Assembly (NCBI RefSeq): GCF_002355435.1
Contig: NZ_AP017313.1
Location: 2,542,001 to 2,606,000 of the forward strand
Direction: 5' to 3'
DNA length: 64,000 nucleotides
DNA from: Mucilaginibacter gotjawali
Lineage (GTDB): Bacteria > Bacteroidota > Bacteroidia > Sphingobacteriales > Sphingobacteriaceae
The notes below the pieces were generated by a model. The model had not been told where the DNA came from and made no database searches. It worked only from the letters and a program-made list of their open reading frames with translations. The position numbers and the translations under genes were made by a program. This document shows positions 7,160 through 16,175 of this stretch, in pieces; within the stretch, counting starts at the first letter, position 1; every line of letters starts with the position of its first letter.

Positions 7160-10100
7160 TTACCTGCAATATTTTTTGACAGCATCCGGCGCTTCTTTAG
7201 AACCGAGGTCGAGCGCTTTGCGTAAGTCCGCGCATCCGCTGCCGTCGTTTTGGTTTATTTTGGCCATGCCCCTGTTAAACCATCCATCCGGGTTGTTGGG
7301 GTTTAAGGTAATCGCGGTGTTAAAATCTTTCATGGCGCCGGCCTGATCCTGCAAGTTAACTTTTGCCTTGCCGCGTAAAATAAAGTTATTTTCGTTTTTA
7401 GGGCTCAGCTTAATTGCTTCTTCAAAATCTGTACGCATATTCGCCGTATCACGAAGGTAGCTTTCCGCAAGGCCCCGATAGGCATAGGTTTTTACATTGT
7501 CAGGATTGATCAGGAGTACGCTAACGTAATCAAAATCAGCACCCTGGTAATTTTTTTGCCCCATCTTTAAATTCGCTCTTGAAAAGAAAGCTTCATCATT
7601 ATTTTCATCGTAGTAAATGCCTTTATCAAAATTTTTGCTGGCGGCAATGGTATCTTTTAAGGTAATATAGATATTACCCGTATAAATATAAGCATCCGAA
7701 ATAACGGGTTTAAGCTTGCCCATAGCGCGGTAAATGCGTTTAATGCCCGAGGCGGTGTCGGCATCCGGCACGTAAGTGCTTCTGAGCGCAGCATAGTTTG
7801 GAGAGGTAACGATTGTCGTTTTAATTTTTCGAAATTCATCAACCATGGCTGTAAGGTCATTAACCGTTGTTGTATCTCTGCCTATAACTTCATTGAATTG
7901 GGCAAAGGCTTTTTGGGTTTCACCTTCGCCGCCCAATGCAACACCGCGAAGTACATAAACTTCATCGTTTTTGTTGTTATTGGCGATAAGGCGGTCGTAC
8001 AATTTTAATGCATCAGCATATTTCTTTTCGGCTAACAGCGCCTTCCCGAGCTTTAAATTGCCCTCTTCGTTCTTTGGCTCAAAAACCAGCAGTTTGCGGT
8101 AATCCTGGATTGCGCCGGCATTGTCACCGATGGCAATCTTCAGGTCGCCGCGGTAAAGGTAGGCGTAGGTGTTAGCAGGGTTTATTTCAATAGCTTTATC
8201 GAGGTCGGCCTGCGCTTCAACATATTTTAAGGTGAGAAATTCCAAATGCCCCCTGCCTGAATAGCCATCGCTGTTTTTTGGATTCTCTTTGATTGCTGCG
8301 TTAAAATCTGTTAAGGCACTGTCCAGTCTTTTTAAACCAATTTCAGCATCGGCACGGGTAATATAGCCATAGCCATCCTTGTTTTTGTTGTACAGGATGG
8401 AGGTGTCCGCATCAAGCAGGGCACTGCTGTAATTTTTTAACGAGAGGTAAATTTCGGCACGGTGCTGGTAAGCCTCCGAATATTCACGTTTATATTTGAT
8501 AGCGTGGTTAATATCATCTAATGCACCCAGGGTATCATCGAGCCTGTTCCGGGCAAGCCCGCGGTATAAATATAGTTCGGCGTTTTCGGGCGACTTAACA
8601 ATAGCCTTATCAAAATACTCGAGCGCCTTTTTAAGCTCCCCGGCATCGCTTGCCGCTTTGCCCAAATAATAATAGGCATTCTGCAGATTTGGGTTGATCT
8701 CTATCGCTTTATCAAAATCTGAGATCGCACCATCAAAATCATTTAATTTGGTTTTGGCGTTTCCGCGATACAGGTAAGCTTCGGCATGTTTAGGGTCCAT
8801 GACGATACTTTTATTATAGTCGTTCAGCGCGTTTTCGAACTCACCGGCCGAAGCTTCGGAATTCGCTTTGTAATAATAGATCTCTGCATCATCAGGATTA
8901 AGTTGCACAGCAATTTTAAAGTCAGCTATCGAAGCATGGTAATCGTTTGAATTGGAATAGGCAACACCGCGGTATTTATATAGCTCTGCGTCTTTTGGGG
9001 TTAGTTTTATGGCAATGGTAAAATCGGCTATTGCACCCTCAAAATCAGCTGAATTACTTTTGGCGTTGGCCCTGTAATGGTAAAGCTCGGCGTGGTTAAA
9101 GCCCAGCTGCAATGCTTTGTCGTAATTGATGATAGCATTTGGATAGTCCTTTATCTCGGCATCGGCGTTTCCAAGGTAATAATATACTTTGGCATCATTA
9201 GGGTTCAGCTTTATGGCTGCTTCAAAGTCGGCTTCTGCACCCTGCGTATCGTTTGATTTTGCTTTAGCAACACCGCGTGATAATAATATTTCGGCGTTAT
9301 CAGGCGTCAATGCGGTGGCAGCATCATAATCCTTAATAGCGTTTACATAATCTCCCGCATTGCTTTCGGCATTTCCCCTGTAATGGTATAAATCTGCCAT
9401 TTTAAAATTGCACACACCCGCTGATGCTGTATTGCAGGGGCCGGCATTTTCAAGTGGTTTTACCGTGCCTTTTTTATTGCAATCTTCAAAAGCCGTATTA
9501 TAGTCGGCAATGGCCTCGTTATATTTTTTGATGTTACTTAGCGCGTTAGCTCTGTAATAGTAAACGTCGGCATTGTCTTTATCCAGGTCCAGCGCTATTT
9601 TATAATCACTGATGGACTGGCTGTAGTAACCAGCATTGGCCCTTGTAACCCCCCGGTATTCATATAAATGGATTTTTGCGGAAGCCAGGCTTTGATTCAT
9701 TTTTGTATACCGTACAGTTTTATTGTAATCAATAATTGCCCTGTCATAATCCTTCATCGCGCCTTCATAGTCAAACAGGTTGCTTTTTGCGCCTGCTATG
9801 GCATAATAAATTTCCCATCCACGTTTACCCAACTTAACGGCCATATTGTAATCATCAAGAGCGCTCCTGTAATCTTTAAGGTTGTTTTTAGCATTGGCCA
9901 TATAATAGTAGGCCAGCGGGTTATGCCTGTCAATGGCAACAACCTGGGTATAATCGCTTACGGCATCTTTAAAATTACAGATATTGCCATAGGCGTTTGC
10001 GCGGTAAAAATAGGCCTTTGTAAAACGATGATCGAGTTCAATTACTTTTGAAAAATCACTGATGGCCTCATTGTATTTGTTGATGTTGGCATAGGCGTTT

Positions 10101-10279
10101 CCGCGATAAAGATACGCCCAGATGTTTTTGTCGTTTTGTTGTATAGCGATATTGAAGTCGGAGATAGCTTCAGCATATTTTTTCTTGCCTGATTCCTCAT
10201 TACCTTTTTTTAGATAATTAGTTTTTTGGGCGATCGCCAGGCAAGGTAACAATGAAAGTATGATAAATAGTCTTTTCAT
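7160..10279 (-). CDS. Secreted giant multi-TPR protein
   Basis: About 1039 residues. The start at 10279 begins a signal peptide MKRLFIILSLLPCLAIAQ, preferred over the six-residue longer frame. The mature protein is a near-continuous TPR array, about 25 or more 34-residue repeats with YYRANAxSNxxDYxGAIxDYxxAI cores. It is interrupted by a Cys-containing insert around residues 280-300 (DCNKKGTVKPLENAGPCNTA) and a less regular stretch before the last three repeats. It is paralogous to the neighbouring 710-residue protein on the same strand, 332 nt downstream. It is probably a periplasmic or outer-surface scaffold. No partner gene is evident nearby. Confidence 0.85.
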   Translation of the reverse strand: MKRLFIILSLLPCLAIAQKTNYLKKGNEESGKKKYAEAISDFNIAIQQNDKNIWAYLYRGNAYANINKYNEAISDFSKVIELDHRFTKAYFYRANAYGNICNFKDAVSDYTQVVAIDRHNPLAYYYMANAKNNLKDYRSALDDYNMAVKLGKRGWEIYYAIAGAKSNLFDYEGAMKDYDRAIIDYNKTVRYTKMNQSLASAKIHLYEYRGVTRANAGYYSQSISDYKIALDLDKDNADVYYYRANALSNIKKYNEAIADYNTAFEDCNKKGTVKPLENAGPCNTASAGVCNFKMADLYHYRGNAESNAGDYVNAIKDYDAATALTPDNAEILLSRGVAKAKSNDTQGAEADFEAAIKLNPNDAKVYYYLGNADAEIKDYPNAIINYDKALQLGFNHAELYHYRANAKSNSADFEGAIADFTIAIKLTPKDAELYKYRGVAYSNSNDYHASIADFKIAVQLNPDDAEIYYYKANSEASAGEFENALNDYNKSIVMDPKHAEAYLYRGNAKTKLNDFDGAISDFDKAIEINPNLQNAYYYLGKAASDAGELKKALEYFDKAIVKSPENAELYLYRGLARNRLDDTLGALDDINHAIKYKREYSEAYQHRAEIYLSLKNYSSALLDADTSILYNKNKDGYGYITRADAEIGLKRLDSALTDFNAAIKENPKNSDGYSGRGHLEFLTLKYVEAQADLDKAIEINPANTYAYLYRGDLKIAIGDNAGAIQDYRKLLVFEPKNEEGNLKLGKALLAEKKYADALKLYDRLIANNNKNDEVYVLRGVALGGEGETQKAFAQFNEVIGRDTTTVNDLTAMVDEFRKIKTTIVTSPNYAALRSTYVPDADTASGIKRIYRAMGKLKPVISDAYIYTGNIYITLKDTIAASKNFDKGIYYDENNDEAFFSRANLKMGQKNYQGADFDYVSVLLINPDNVKTYAYRGLAESYLRDTANMRTDFEEAIKLSPKNENNFILRGKAKVNLQDQAGAMKDFNTAITLNPNNPDGWFNRGMAKINQNDGSGCADLRKALDLGSKEAPDAVKKYCR

Positions 10280-10843
10280 AATTCTTATTAATATCAATTA
10301 TTGGCAATAAATAAGCCAATTTTTCTGATTCATTCGATATATAGGATGCTGTTACCAGTTAGAGGCTTCTTTTCTCCGTCAATATAAACAAACAAACAAA
10401 TATTTAAGTTAATACCCTCCGATTGTATCCAAAAATGCCCTGACAGCATGGTAAACAGGTGCAGTTGAAGTGAGGTTCAAAATTTCAAATATTCTTAATT
10501 TTTAAAAACAGGGCATAAAAGCCTCAATTTTGGGTTATATAATCCCCGATAATATGCTTTAAATTTATGAAGAGCTGGTTATAATGACTGCCCAAAGTTG
10601 TTAACATCATGTGAATAGGAAAAAAAATATAAAAAATCTATAAAGTATATAGATAAAGTAGTATTTTTGTTTCATCAATGTTATTCAAATGTTAAACGGA
10701 CTTTTATTTATGCCTGTTCGAATGTATGTTACCCTCCCGGGTTGCATTGCAGGCAACGCCTGTTGTTGCCGATAATGCGTTAATAATTATTCAACAGCCA
10801 TTTCGACTTTCATCTTATTTAATTATCATCAATATTTTAATTT
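10280..10843. other. Long AT-rich spacer between divergent genes
   Basis: About 560 nt separating the minus-strand TPR gene from the plus-strand peroxiredoxin-like gene. It must hold both promoters. A -7-like TATTTTTG lies at 10662-10669 on the plus strand but has no convincing -33 box at the right distance. A small hairpin TTGGC...GCCAA lies at 10301-10319. I see no coding sequence, RNA gene or recognisable riboswitch. Confidence 0.4.
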
Positions 10844-11485
10844 ATGTTAACATCAACAGACAAATTCCCTTATTTTGAATTGCTTGAAATAGTAGCTGAA
10901 TTTGACTTATCCTATAAGCCATACCAGCCATTAAAACCATTAAAAGCCGGTAATTTTATTACGGGTTTGACGTTAAAAACAGATCAGTTAAGATGGCAGC
11001 GGTTTTATGGCGGGGCAGAAACATTTGGGCCGGTTGTATTGAGGCAATTATTAAATAAGCCACTGGTTATCAGTTTCTATTCCAGGCATTGGAAGGGTAA
11101 CGGGCTCGGCCAGTTGACCAGGTTAAATGATCTTCAAAATGAAATAAAAGCCAGCGGGGGCAATTTACTGATCATAAATGCCGGTAATGATGAAGACCTG
11201 GCAAAAACTGCCTGGGAAAATGATTTGTCATTGAATTTCTATTTTGATGAAAATCATGAAATAGCTGAATTGTTCGGTGTATATTCGGAAAATTATCCTG
11301 TTTGGAACCGGTTTTCGGGCATTGATGTTAATGTGCCCCTTTTGGCCACCTATGTGATCGACCAGTTTAAACAGGTTGTTTATGCCGATGTAGACATGGA
11401 TTTAACCGGCTCCTTTTCGGCGAATGGTATTATTGCAGCAGTTTATGAATCGGCCCTGCTCCGGAACAATAAAAAGTCTGCCTAA
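10844..11485 (+). CDS. AhpC/TSA-like (peroxiredoxin-fold) protein lacking all cysteines
   Basis: 213 residues with the layout of the peroxiredoxin-like AhpC/TSA family: a GNFITGLTL-type opening strand, NKPLVISFYSRHWKGNG at 71-87, then LQNEIKASGGNLLIINAG, a FDENHEIAELFGVY segment and a late VPLLATYVIDQ strand. In active relatives the helix after FY carries the peroxidatic cysteine (FYRGGWCPYC). Here it reads FYSRHWKGNG, and I find no cysteine anywhere in the protein, so it cannot be a thiol peroxidase. No signal peptide is seen. The gene is followed 10 nt later by a secreted papain-like gene on the same strand, probably cotranscribed. It may be a redox-dead binding or regulatory homologue. Confidence 0.75.
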   Translation: MLTSTDKFPYFELLEIVAEFDLSYKPYQPLKPLKAGNFITGLTLKTDQLRWQRFYGGAETFGPVVLRQLLNKPLVISFYSRHWKGNGLGQLTRLNDLQNEIKASGGNLLIINAGNDEDLAKTAWENDLSLNFYFDENHEIAELFGVYSENYPVWNRFSGIDVNVPLLATYVIDQFKQVVYADVDMDLTGSFSANGIIAAVYESALLRNNKKSA

Positions 11486-11495
11486 TGATTTAAAA

Positions 11496-12635
11496 ATGAA
11501 ATTAACCGTAATCCGGGTATTAACTTTCAGCCTCTTTTTTATAACTATCGGGCAACAATTGTCTGCCCAGGGTAAGCAGGGTTATTTATTAGCATCGGTT
11601 AAAATAAGCCCTTCGGCAAACGCATCTTATCCAGCCTCTCCAGCCATTGCAAAGGATAATGATGAATTAAAAGTTCTTGCTGATCTTGAAAATAGCTTCA
11701 ACAAAAAACCCAGTCGTAAATTGCTGCTGTCGTTTTTGCGCGAACTTAATAATAAACCGGACATTGATGCCAGGCAGCGTGGCTCGAAATTAAACCTGCA
11801 CCTGGCGCGCTTATTTGCCAAATTGCGGCTGTATCCATTGGTAATGAAATGCTATTTTAAAAACAATGTGCCCGGAGATGATATTTACCGGAAGGGTTAT
11901 TTTATAAAGCAGCATGTTGCCGGGAGTGATTCGGTTAAAATGATGAATGATAGCCTGGATAATACAGGCTTGCTCGCTATTAACAGCCGTGATAGCATTT
12001 TACTAAAAACCGACAGCGGTTTTTACAATCACGACGGAAAGAACATCCAATCGGCGCCTGTAGAAAGTGTGGATATTATCAATCCCTTTGAGGATGGCAA
12101 AACAGGAGTGAAGTACGCGCTGCTGGTGCACATACAACAACCCAAATCGGGCAGGCCAAAAATATTTATCCGGTTAAATAAAGTGGGGCATACCTTTATC
12201 ACGCTGATCAAGTATAATTCCGATTCGACCTATGTAGCCAGGACCTTTGGCTTTTATCCTGATAAGGAAAGCTTTTTATCCGCTACGCCTATCTTCCCAT
12301 CAGCCGATCCGCTATTTAAAAACGACGAAAGGCATGACTTTGATGAAGTGGTTGGCAAATTCATTTCGAAAAGGAGGTTTCAGAAAATATTGCAGCTGGT
12401 TAAACAGTATAACAGCCACCCTTATAACCTTAACAATAACAACTGCACTGACTTTGGGTTGGATGCCGCTACTATTGGCGGAATAAATATTTTAGATACT
12501 TACGGCAAATGGCCGCTCGGTCGTGGCAATAACCCGGCAAAAGCGGGCATGAGCGTGTTAGAGGGAAAAGTGGTGAATTCGGATACCGAAGATGGGGGGC
12601 TGTTTATTTACAACGATGTGATTGAGGATAAATAG
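11496..12635 (+). CDS. Secreted protein with a permuted papain-like (His-then-Cys) domain
   Basis: 379 residues. The start at 11496 is chosen because it opens a signal peptide ending QLSAQ (about residue 25); the longer frame overlaps the previous gene. The N-terminal half is helical and unrecognised. The C-terminal half contains VGHTFITLIKY (His232) and, about 85 residues later, NNNNCTDFGLDAA (Cys317). A His in a GHxx strand preceding an NC-[ST]-x-[FW] cysteine is the circularly permuted arrangement of NlpC/P60-like, LRAT and DUF4105-type thiol hydrolases. A secreted amidase, peptidase or acyltransferase is likely. It lies 10 nt after a cysteine-free peroxiredoxin homologue and is probably in the same transcript. 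Domain reading is inference from motifs. Confidence 0.6.
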   Translation: MKLTVIRVLTFSLFFITIGQQLSAQGKQGYLLASVKISPSANASYPASPAIAKDNDELKVLADLENSFNKKPSRKLLLSFLRELNNKPDIDARQRGSKLNLHLARLFAKLRLYPLVMKCYFKNNVPGDDIYRKGYFIKQHVAGSDSVKMMNDSLDNTGLLAINSRDSILLKTDSGFYNHDGKNIQSAPVESVDIINPFEDGKTGVKYALLVHIQQPKSGRPKIFIRLNKVGHTFITLIKYNSDSTYVARTFGFYPDKESFLSATPIFPSADPLFKNDERHDFDEVVGKFISKRRFQKILQLVKQYNSHPYNLNNNNCTDFGLDAATIGGINILDTYGKWPLGRGNNPAKAGMSVLEGKVVNSDTEDGGLFIYNDVIEDK

Positions 12636-12670
12636 TTTCCTTAGCCTAAATTAAGATAAGCACGTTTGTT

Positions 12671-12801
12671 CGCCTCACCCCGACCCTCTCCAAAGGAGAG
12701 GGAGCCAATAACGAGGGTATGACGGCGAAAATCTAACATTTTGCATCGAAGTCCTCTCCTTTGGAGAGGATGAGTGAGGGCTTTGCCGTTTAGGTGAGGC
12801 G
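12671..12801. repeat. Inverted CGCCTCACC...GGTGAGGCG repeat element
   Basis: The left arm (12671-12702) starts CGCCTCACCCCGACCCTCTC and ends in GGAGAGGG. The right arm (12753-12801) starts CCTCTCCTTTGGAGAGG and ends GGTGAGGCG. Both arms contain their own small CTCTCC/GGAGAG hairpin. The element resembles the CTCACCC-type repeats at 1073-1216 and 62161-62218. It fills the gap between two convergent genes and may also terminate transcription. Confidence 0.6.
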
Positions 12802-12836
12802 AAACGGAATGATAGAGCTAAGAGATTATTTCGAAC

Positions 12837-13958
12837 TCAGGTTAAATTGACGATAAACGAATCATATATCGCAGCGGGCAAACCTTTGCCGCTATCGTCC
12901 GCTGTGTAATAATCGCCTTTTAGGGTAAAATCTGCAGCTGTCTTTTCTATCGTAATCTTCAGGAAGCCATGGGTTTCATCGCAATATTTTTCCAGTAATA
13001 CATCATCCAGTAATTTGCTCTGATCCGGAAAAGCGGGGTCGCCGGGTTGGGCTATTCTGTGAAGATCGGCATAGCCGCCCGCGCCTGCCACGATAAAGGG
13101 AACTGTTTTCCCATTTGGATATTGCTTGCTGAACCGCTGGTAATTGTGTACATGCCCGCTGAAAACTATGTCGGGCCATACATCCGCCTCGCTAAATGCC
13201 GTATTCAGGAAAAGCTGCATGGGTAAGCTGGAGCCGTGGTTGGTATCGGCAGAGTAGGCCGAATGGTGCAGGCAAACGATCAGCGCTTTGCCAGAACGTT
13301 CAGCCCCGGCAGCTTTGAGCTCGTTAACAAACCATTCCTTTTGCACCGGTGTAATCGTTCCGAACCTGGGCACATTGCCGTAAAGGGCGATAATATTGGC
13401 CAGCGGTGTTTTTAAAGTATAATAAACGTTGGGTTGGATATTGCTTTTGCGGCCCGAATCGCCCGAAAAAGTTAATGGCCTTGAAGCGGTATCACAAAAT
13501 ACTTTTACAAAGGTATCCAGGCTGTTGGGGTGTTTTTCGTCGAAGGGGTCGATGTCCGCATCATGGTTTCCCGGTATGGCAAAAATTGGGTTAGGGTAAT
13601 TGCGGTAGGGCTCGAAAAACTGCGGCTCATATTCTTCCGCCTGCCCGAAATTATAAACCACATCGCCAAGGTGAAAGAAAAACTGCGGGCGATCTTCTTC
13701 CGCTGCAATGGCATTACATTGACTGATCATTTCATTAGCTATCCGGTGTTTAAAAACAGGGGACACCAAACCGCCGGTATCACCGGCCATATGGAATACC
13801 ATTTTATGGGCGGGTAATTCCGGCAGCACCTCCCTGATATTTAAATGGTACGGAAATTTACCGGTAGGCTGGGGCAGGGGTTGGAATTTTTCCTGGTCGT
13901 CAAGCGCAGCGGTTTTAAATACGGGCCTTGAACGTTTATTAGCGGCAGATGATGGCAT
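12837..13958 (-). CDS. Calcineurin-like metallophosphoesterase
   Basis: 373 residues with all five metallophosphoesterase motifs in order: MAGDTGG (D-x-G variant, near residue 58), HLGDVVYN (GD), PGNHDAD (GNHD), CLHHSAYS (H) and FSGHVHNYQRF (GHxH). These bind two metal ions and hydrolyse phosphomono- or diesters. There is no signal peptide; the N terminus is polar (PSSAANKRSRP), so it is probably cytoplasmic. It is a lone gene, converging with the papain-like gene. Substrate unknown. The C-terminal strand region (FTLKGDYYTADD) is typical of purple-acid-phosphatase-like members. Confidence 0.85.
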   Translation of the reverse strand: MPSSAANKRSRPVFKTAALDDQEKFQPLPQPTGKFPYHLNIREVLPELPAHKMVFHMAGDTGGLVSPVFKHRIANEMISQCNAIAAEEDRPQFFFHLGDVVYNFGQAEEYEPQFFEPYRNYPNPIFAIPGNHDADIDPFDEKHPNSLDTFVKVFCDTASRPLTFSGDSGRKSNIQPNVYYTLKTPLANIIALYGNVPRFGTITPVQKEWFVNELKAAGAERSGKALIVCLHHSAYSADTNHGSSLPMQLFLNTAFSEADVWPDIVFSGHVHNYQRFSKQYPNGKTVPFIVAGAGGYADLHRIAQPGDPAFPDQSKLLDDVLLEKYCDETHGFLKITIEKTAADFTLKGDYYTADDSGKGLPAAIYDSFIVNLT

Positions 13959-14077
13959 GTAAGAGCGAACAATTGTTATGTTGCAAATATAACCTTAGTG
14001 GACGGTTTGGGATGGAGAAGTTTTGAAAAGATGTGGGGAAGATGGTGACCCCCATTATTTTATTTAGCCATTGCAGC

Positions 14078-14098
14078 AGTCAAGCGACACGCTTGACT
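14078..14098 (-). terminator. Short hairpin downstream of the small secreted protein gene
   Basis: AGTCAAGC, loop GACAC, GCTTGACT: a perfect 8-bp stem, 36 nt past the stop of the minus-strand gene at 14134. The U-run is poor, so this is either a weak terminator or a repeat fragment. Confidence 0.35.
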
Positions 14099-14133
14099 CG
14101 GCGAGGGGAGACGCACTGTCTATAATAATATAA

Positions 14134-14595
14134 CTAATGCGTAGGAGATTTTATAATTTCAATTATTTGTCTTGTTGCTATCTTAGATAAAGTTAAAACA
14201 ATTCTATTATCAAATGATAGATTATCACAATGCAAACTTGTGGTTATAGATCCGGTCATATTTTGTTGATTATCAAAAAGAAGCATTCCAAAATCCGAAG
14301 TGAAACAATTGGGATCGGTTTGTTTAAAGGAGGCGCTGTTTAACAATATGCTTATGATCCGGCGTGTAGAAGTACTATTTAATTTCTTTTTTAATTTAAA
14401 GCAAGGTTCTATTTTATTCGATAAAATAATTTGTACATCTTTTTTATCTAAGCAATCAGGTGAATCACGATTACATTCATAAATGCTTATCAATTTTGTG
14501 CGTTTCAATATTTCCTGGTCTTTCGGGTTCAATAGTTGGCCGAAGCAGGAATTGCTGAATGCAATAATTACCAATACTAATAAAACGGGTTTCAT
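14134..14595 (-). CDS. Small secreted protein of unknown function
   Basis: About 153 residues, starting at 14595 where MKPVLLVLVIIAFSNSCFGQ forms a signal peptide; the longer frame to 14721 has an unlikely extension. The mature part contains two internal cysteine pairs (YECNRDSPDCLD and PCFKLKK...DPNCFTSDF) that could form disulfides in the periplasm, and a C-terminal ILTLSKIATRQIIEIIK helix. I recognise no family. It is divergent from the Rieske gene, about 270 nt away. Confidence 0.6.
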   Translation of the reverse strand: MKPVLLVLVIIAFSNSCFGQLLNPKDQEILKRTKLISIYECNRDSPDCLDKKDVQIILSNKIEPCFKLKKKLNSTSTRRIISILLNSASFKQTDPNCFTSDFGMLLFDNQQNMTGSITTSLHCDNLSFDNRIVLTLSKIATRQIIEIIKSPTH

Positions 14596-14866
14596 AGTTA
14601 TTTTTAAGGTAAAGTATAATAAATCTTTATCAGGGCCAAAACTCTGGAAGTGATGCTGTATCGAATCGGGGGCATTTTGCTTCGTTATCGGTTTAATCAA
14701 AAGTAGTATAAAATATTTCACCGCATTAACCGGAATTTACCACTTTATTGCCTTATACTTCAGAAGCGATTTACTATCCATAGTTTAATTATTGGTATAA
14801 TTAATAGGTAATTTCACCCCATTTAGGTAATTTACATCCCTGTTTTTTACCCAAATAACAAACGCT

Positions 14867-15952
14867 ATGCCCGATTTTTTTGTTGATCCCAATATTGCCC
14901 GAGCCCAAACGATTGATGCTGCTTTTTATACCAGTGCCGAAGTTTTTGAGGCCTGTAAGGAAAAAATATTTGCACCAACCTGGCAGTTTATCGGTGATGA
15001 AGACCTGGTAAGGGAAAGTGGCGATGTTTACCCTTTTACATTGCTGCCCGGTTGCCTGGATGAACCTTTGTTGCTAACGCGGGATAAGGCAGGGAAGATA
15101 AACCTGGTGTCGAACGTATGCACTCACCGGGGGAACCTGGTTGCCGAAAAGGCCTGTAAGTTAAATGATCTGAAATGCCGCTATCACGGGCGCAAATTCA
15201 ACCTCGATGGTAAGTTTTTGTCGATGCCGGAATTTAAAGAGGTAGAAAATTTCCCTACGGCAGCTGACAATTTACCGAAGCTGGAGCTGTTTAAATGGGG
15301 TAAATTACTGTTCACCTCTGTCTCCCCGCAATACCCGCAGGAAATGTTTTTCAGGGATATGATAGAAAGAGTAAGTTGGCTCCCGCTGGATGAATTTGAA
15401 TTTAAACCTGAACTATCCCGCGTGTTTAATGTAAAAGCTAACTGGGCGCTCTATTGCGAAAATTACCTGGAGGGCTTTCATATCCCCTTTGTACACGCCG
15501 GCCTGAACGCGGTAATTGATTACGGGGAATACGCAACTGAATTATTTTTTCCCTATTCAAGTCTTCAACTGGGGCTAGCCCGCAGCCATGAGGATTGTTT
15601 CGATCTTCCGCGCGATTCACCTGATCATGGGAAAAACGTAGCCGCCTATTACTTTTGGGTGTTCCCCAACATGATGTTCAATTTTTATCCCTGGGGCCTT
15701 TCAGTTAACGTGGTAGAGCCGGTATCCGCAGGGGAGTGCAGGGTGAAGTTCTTTTCGTACGCGCAGGATGCTTCTAAATTGGGTAAAGGGGCCGGCGCCG
15801 CGCTGGATAAGGTGGAGGCTGAGGATGAAGAGATTGTGGAAAATGTTCAGAAAGGTGTGCGCTCAAGGTTTTATAAACACGGCCGGTATTCTGTCAACAG
15901 GGAGCAGGGTACCCATCATTTTCACAGGATACTGACGGAGTTTATGGGGTGA
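14867..15952 (+). CDS. Rieske non-heme iron oxygenase, alpha subunit type
   Basis: 361 residues. The Rieske [2Fe-2S] motif is clear: Cys85-x-His87 in NVCTHRGN and Cys104-x2-His107 in LKCRYHGRKF. The catalytic mononuclear iron site follows in CENYLEGFHIPFVHAGL, with His205 and His210. This is the aromatic-ring-hydroxylating dioxygenase/choline monooxygenase-like family. It needs a reductase and sometimes a beta subunit; neither is adjacent, so it must borrow electrons from elsewhere. No signal peptide. The substrate cannot be predicted; soil Bacteroidota often carry single copies of this kind. Two direct TAGGTAATTT repeats lie just upstream (14805 and 14824). Confidence 0.88.
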   Translation: MPDFFVDPNIARAQTIDAAFYTSAEVFEACKEKIFAPTWQFIGDEDLVRESGDVYPFTLLPGCLDEPLLLTRDKAGKINLVSNVCTHRGNLVAEKACKLNDLKCRYHGRKFNLDGKFLSMPEFKEVENFPTAADNLPKLELFKWGKLLFTSVSPQYPQEMFFRDMIERVSWLPLDEFEFKPELSRVFNVKANWALYCENYLEGFHIPFVHAGLNAVIDYGEYATELFFPYSSLQLGLARSHEDCFDLPRDSPDHGKNVAAYYFWVFPNMMFNFYPWGLSVNVVEPVSAGECRVKFFSYAQDASKLGKGAGAALDKVEAEDEEIVENVQKGVRSRFYKHGRYSVNREQGTHHFHRILTEFMG

Positions 15953-16088
15953 GTGTGAGTGTCCGAAAGTCCGGAAAGCCCGAAAAGATACACACCGGTT
16001 TATTTTCGTTGTCGTTATAATTTAATTGGTTTTCCTGCTAACAAAAGCCGGCATCAGTGGTTAAACATATAAGCATCTGTCGGGGAAA

Positions 16089-16140
16089 TGTAATATTACA
16101 ATTTCCATATACATGTTTAAACATCTATTTGGTAAATTTG
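16089..16140 (+). promoter_or_regulatory. Two palindromic operators and a -7 box upstream of the YceI gene
   Basis: TGTAATATTACA (16089-16100) and ATGTTTAAACAT (16113-16124) are perfect 12-bp palindromes with centres 24 bp apart. They are followed by TAAATTTG (16133-16140), which fits the Bacteroidota -7 consensus TAnnTTTG. The second palindrome covers the -33 region, so a dimeric repressor bound here would block the promoter. No regulator gene adjoins. Confidence 0.5.
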
Positions 16141-16175
16141 TTCTCAAATAAAAACAATCAAAAAAAAATAAGATC

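Noticed and set aside
9668..10051. 127-codon plus-strand frame opposite the large TPR gene
   Set aside because: It is the complement of a repetitive coding region; no independent start signal or domain.
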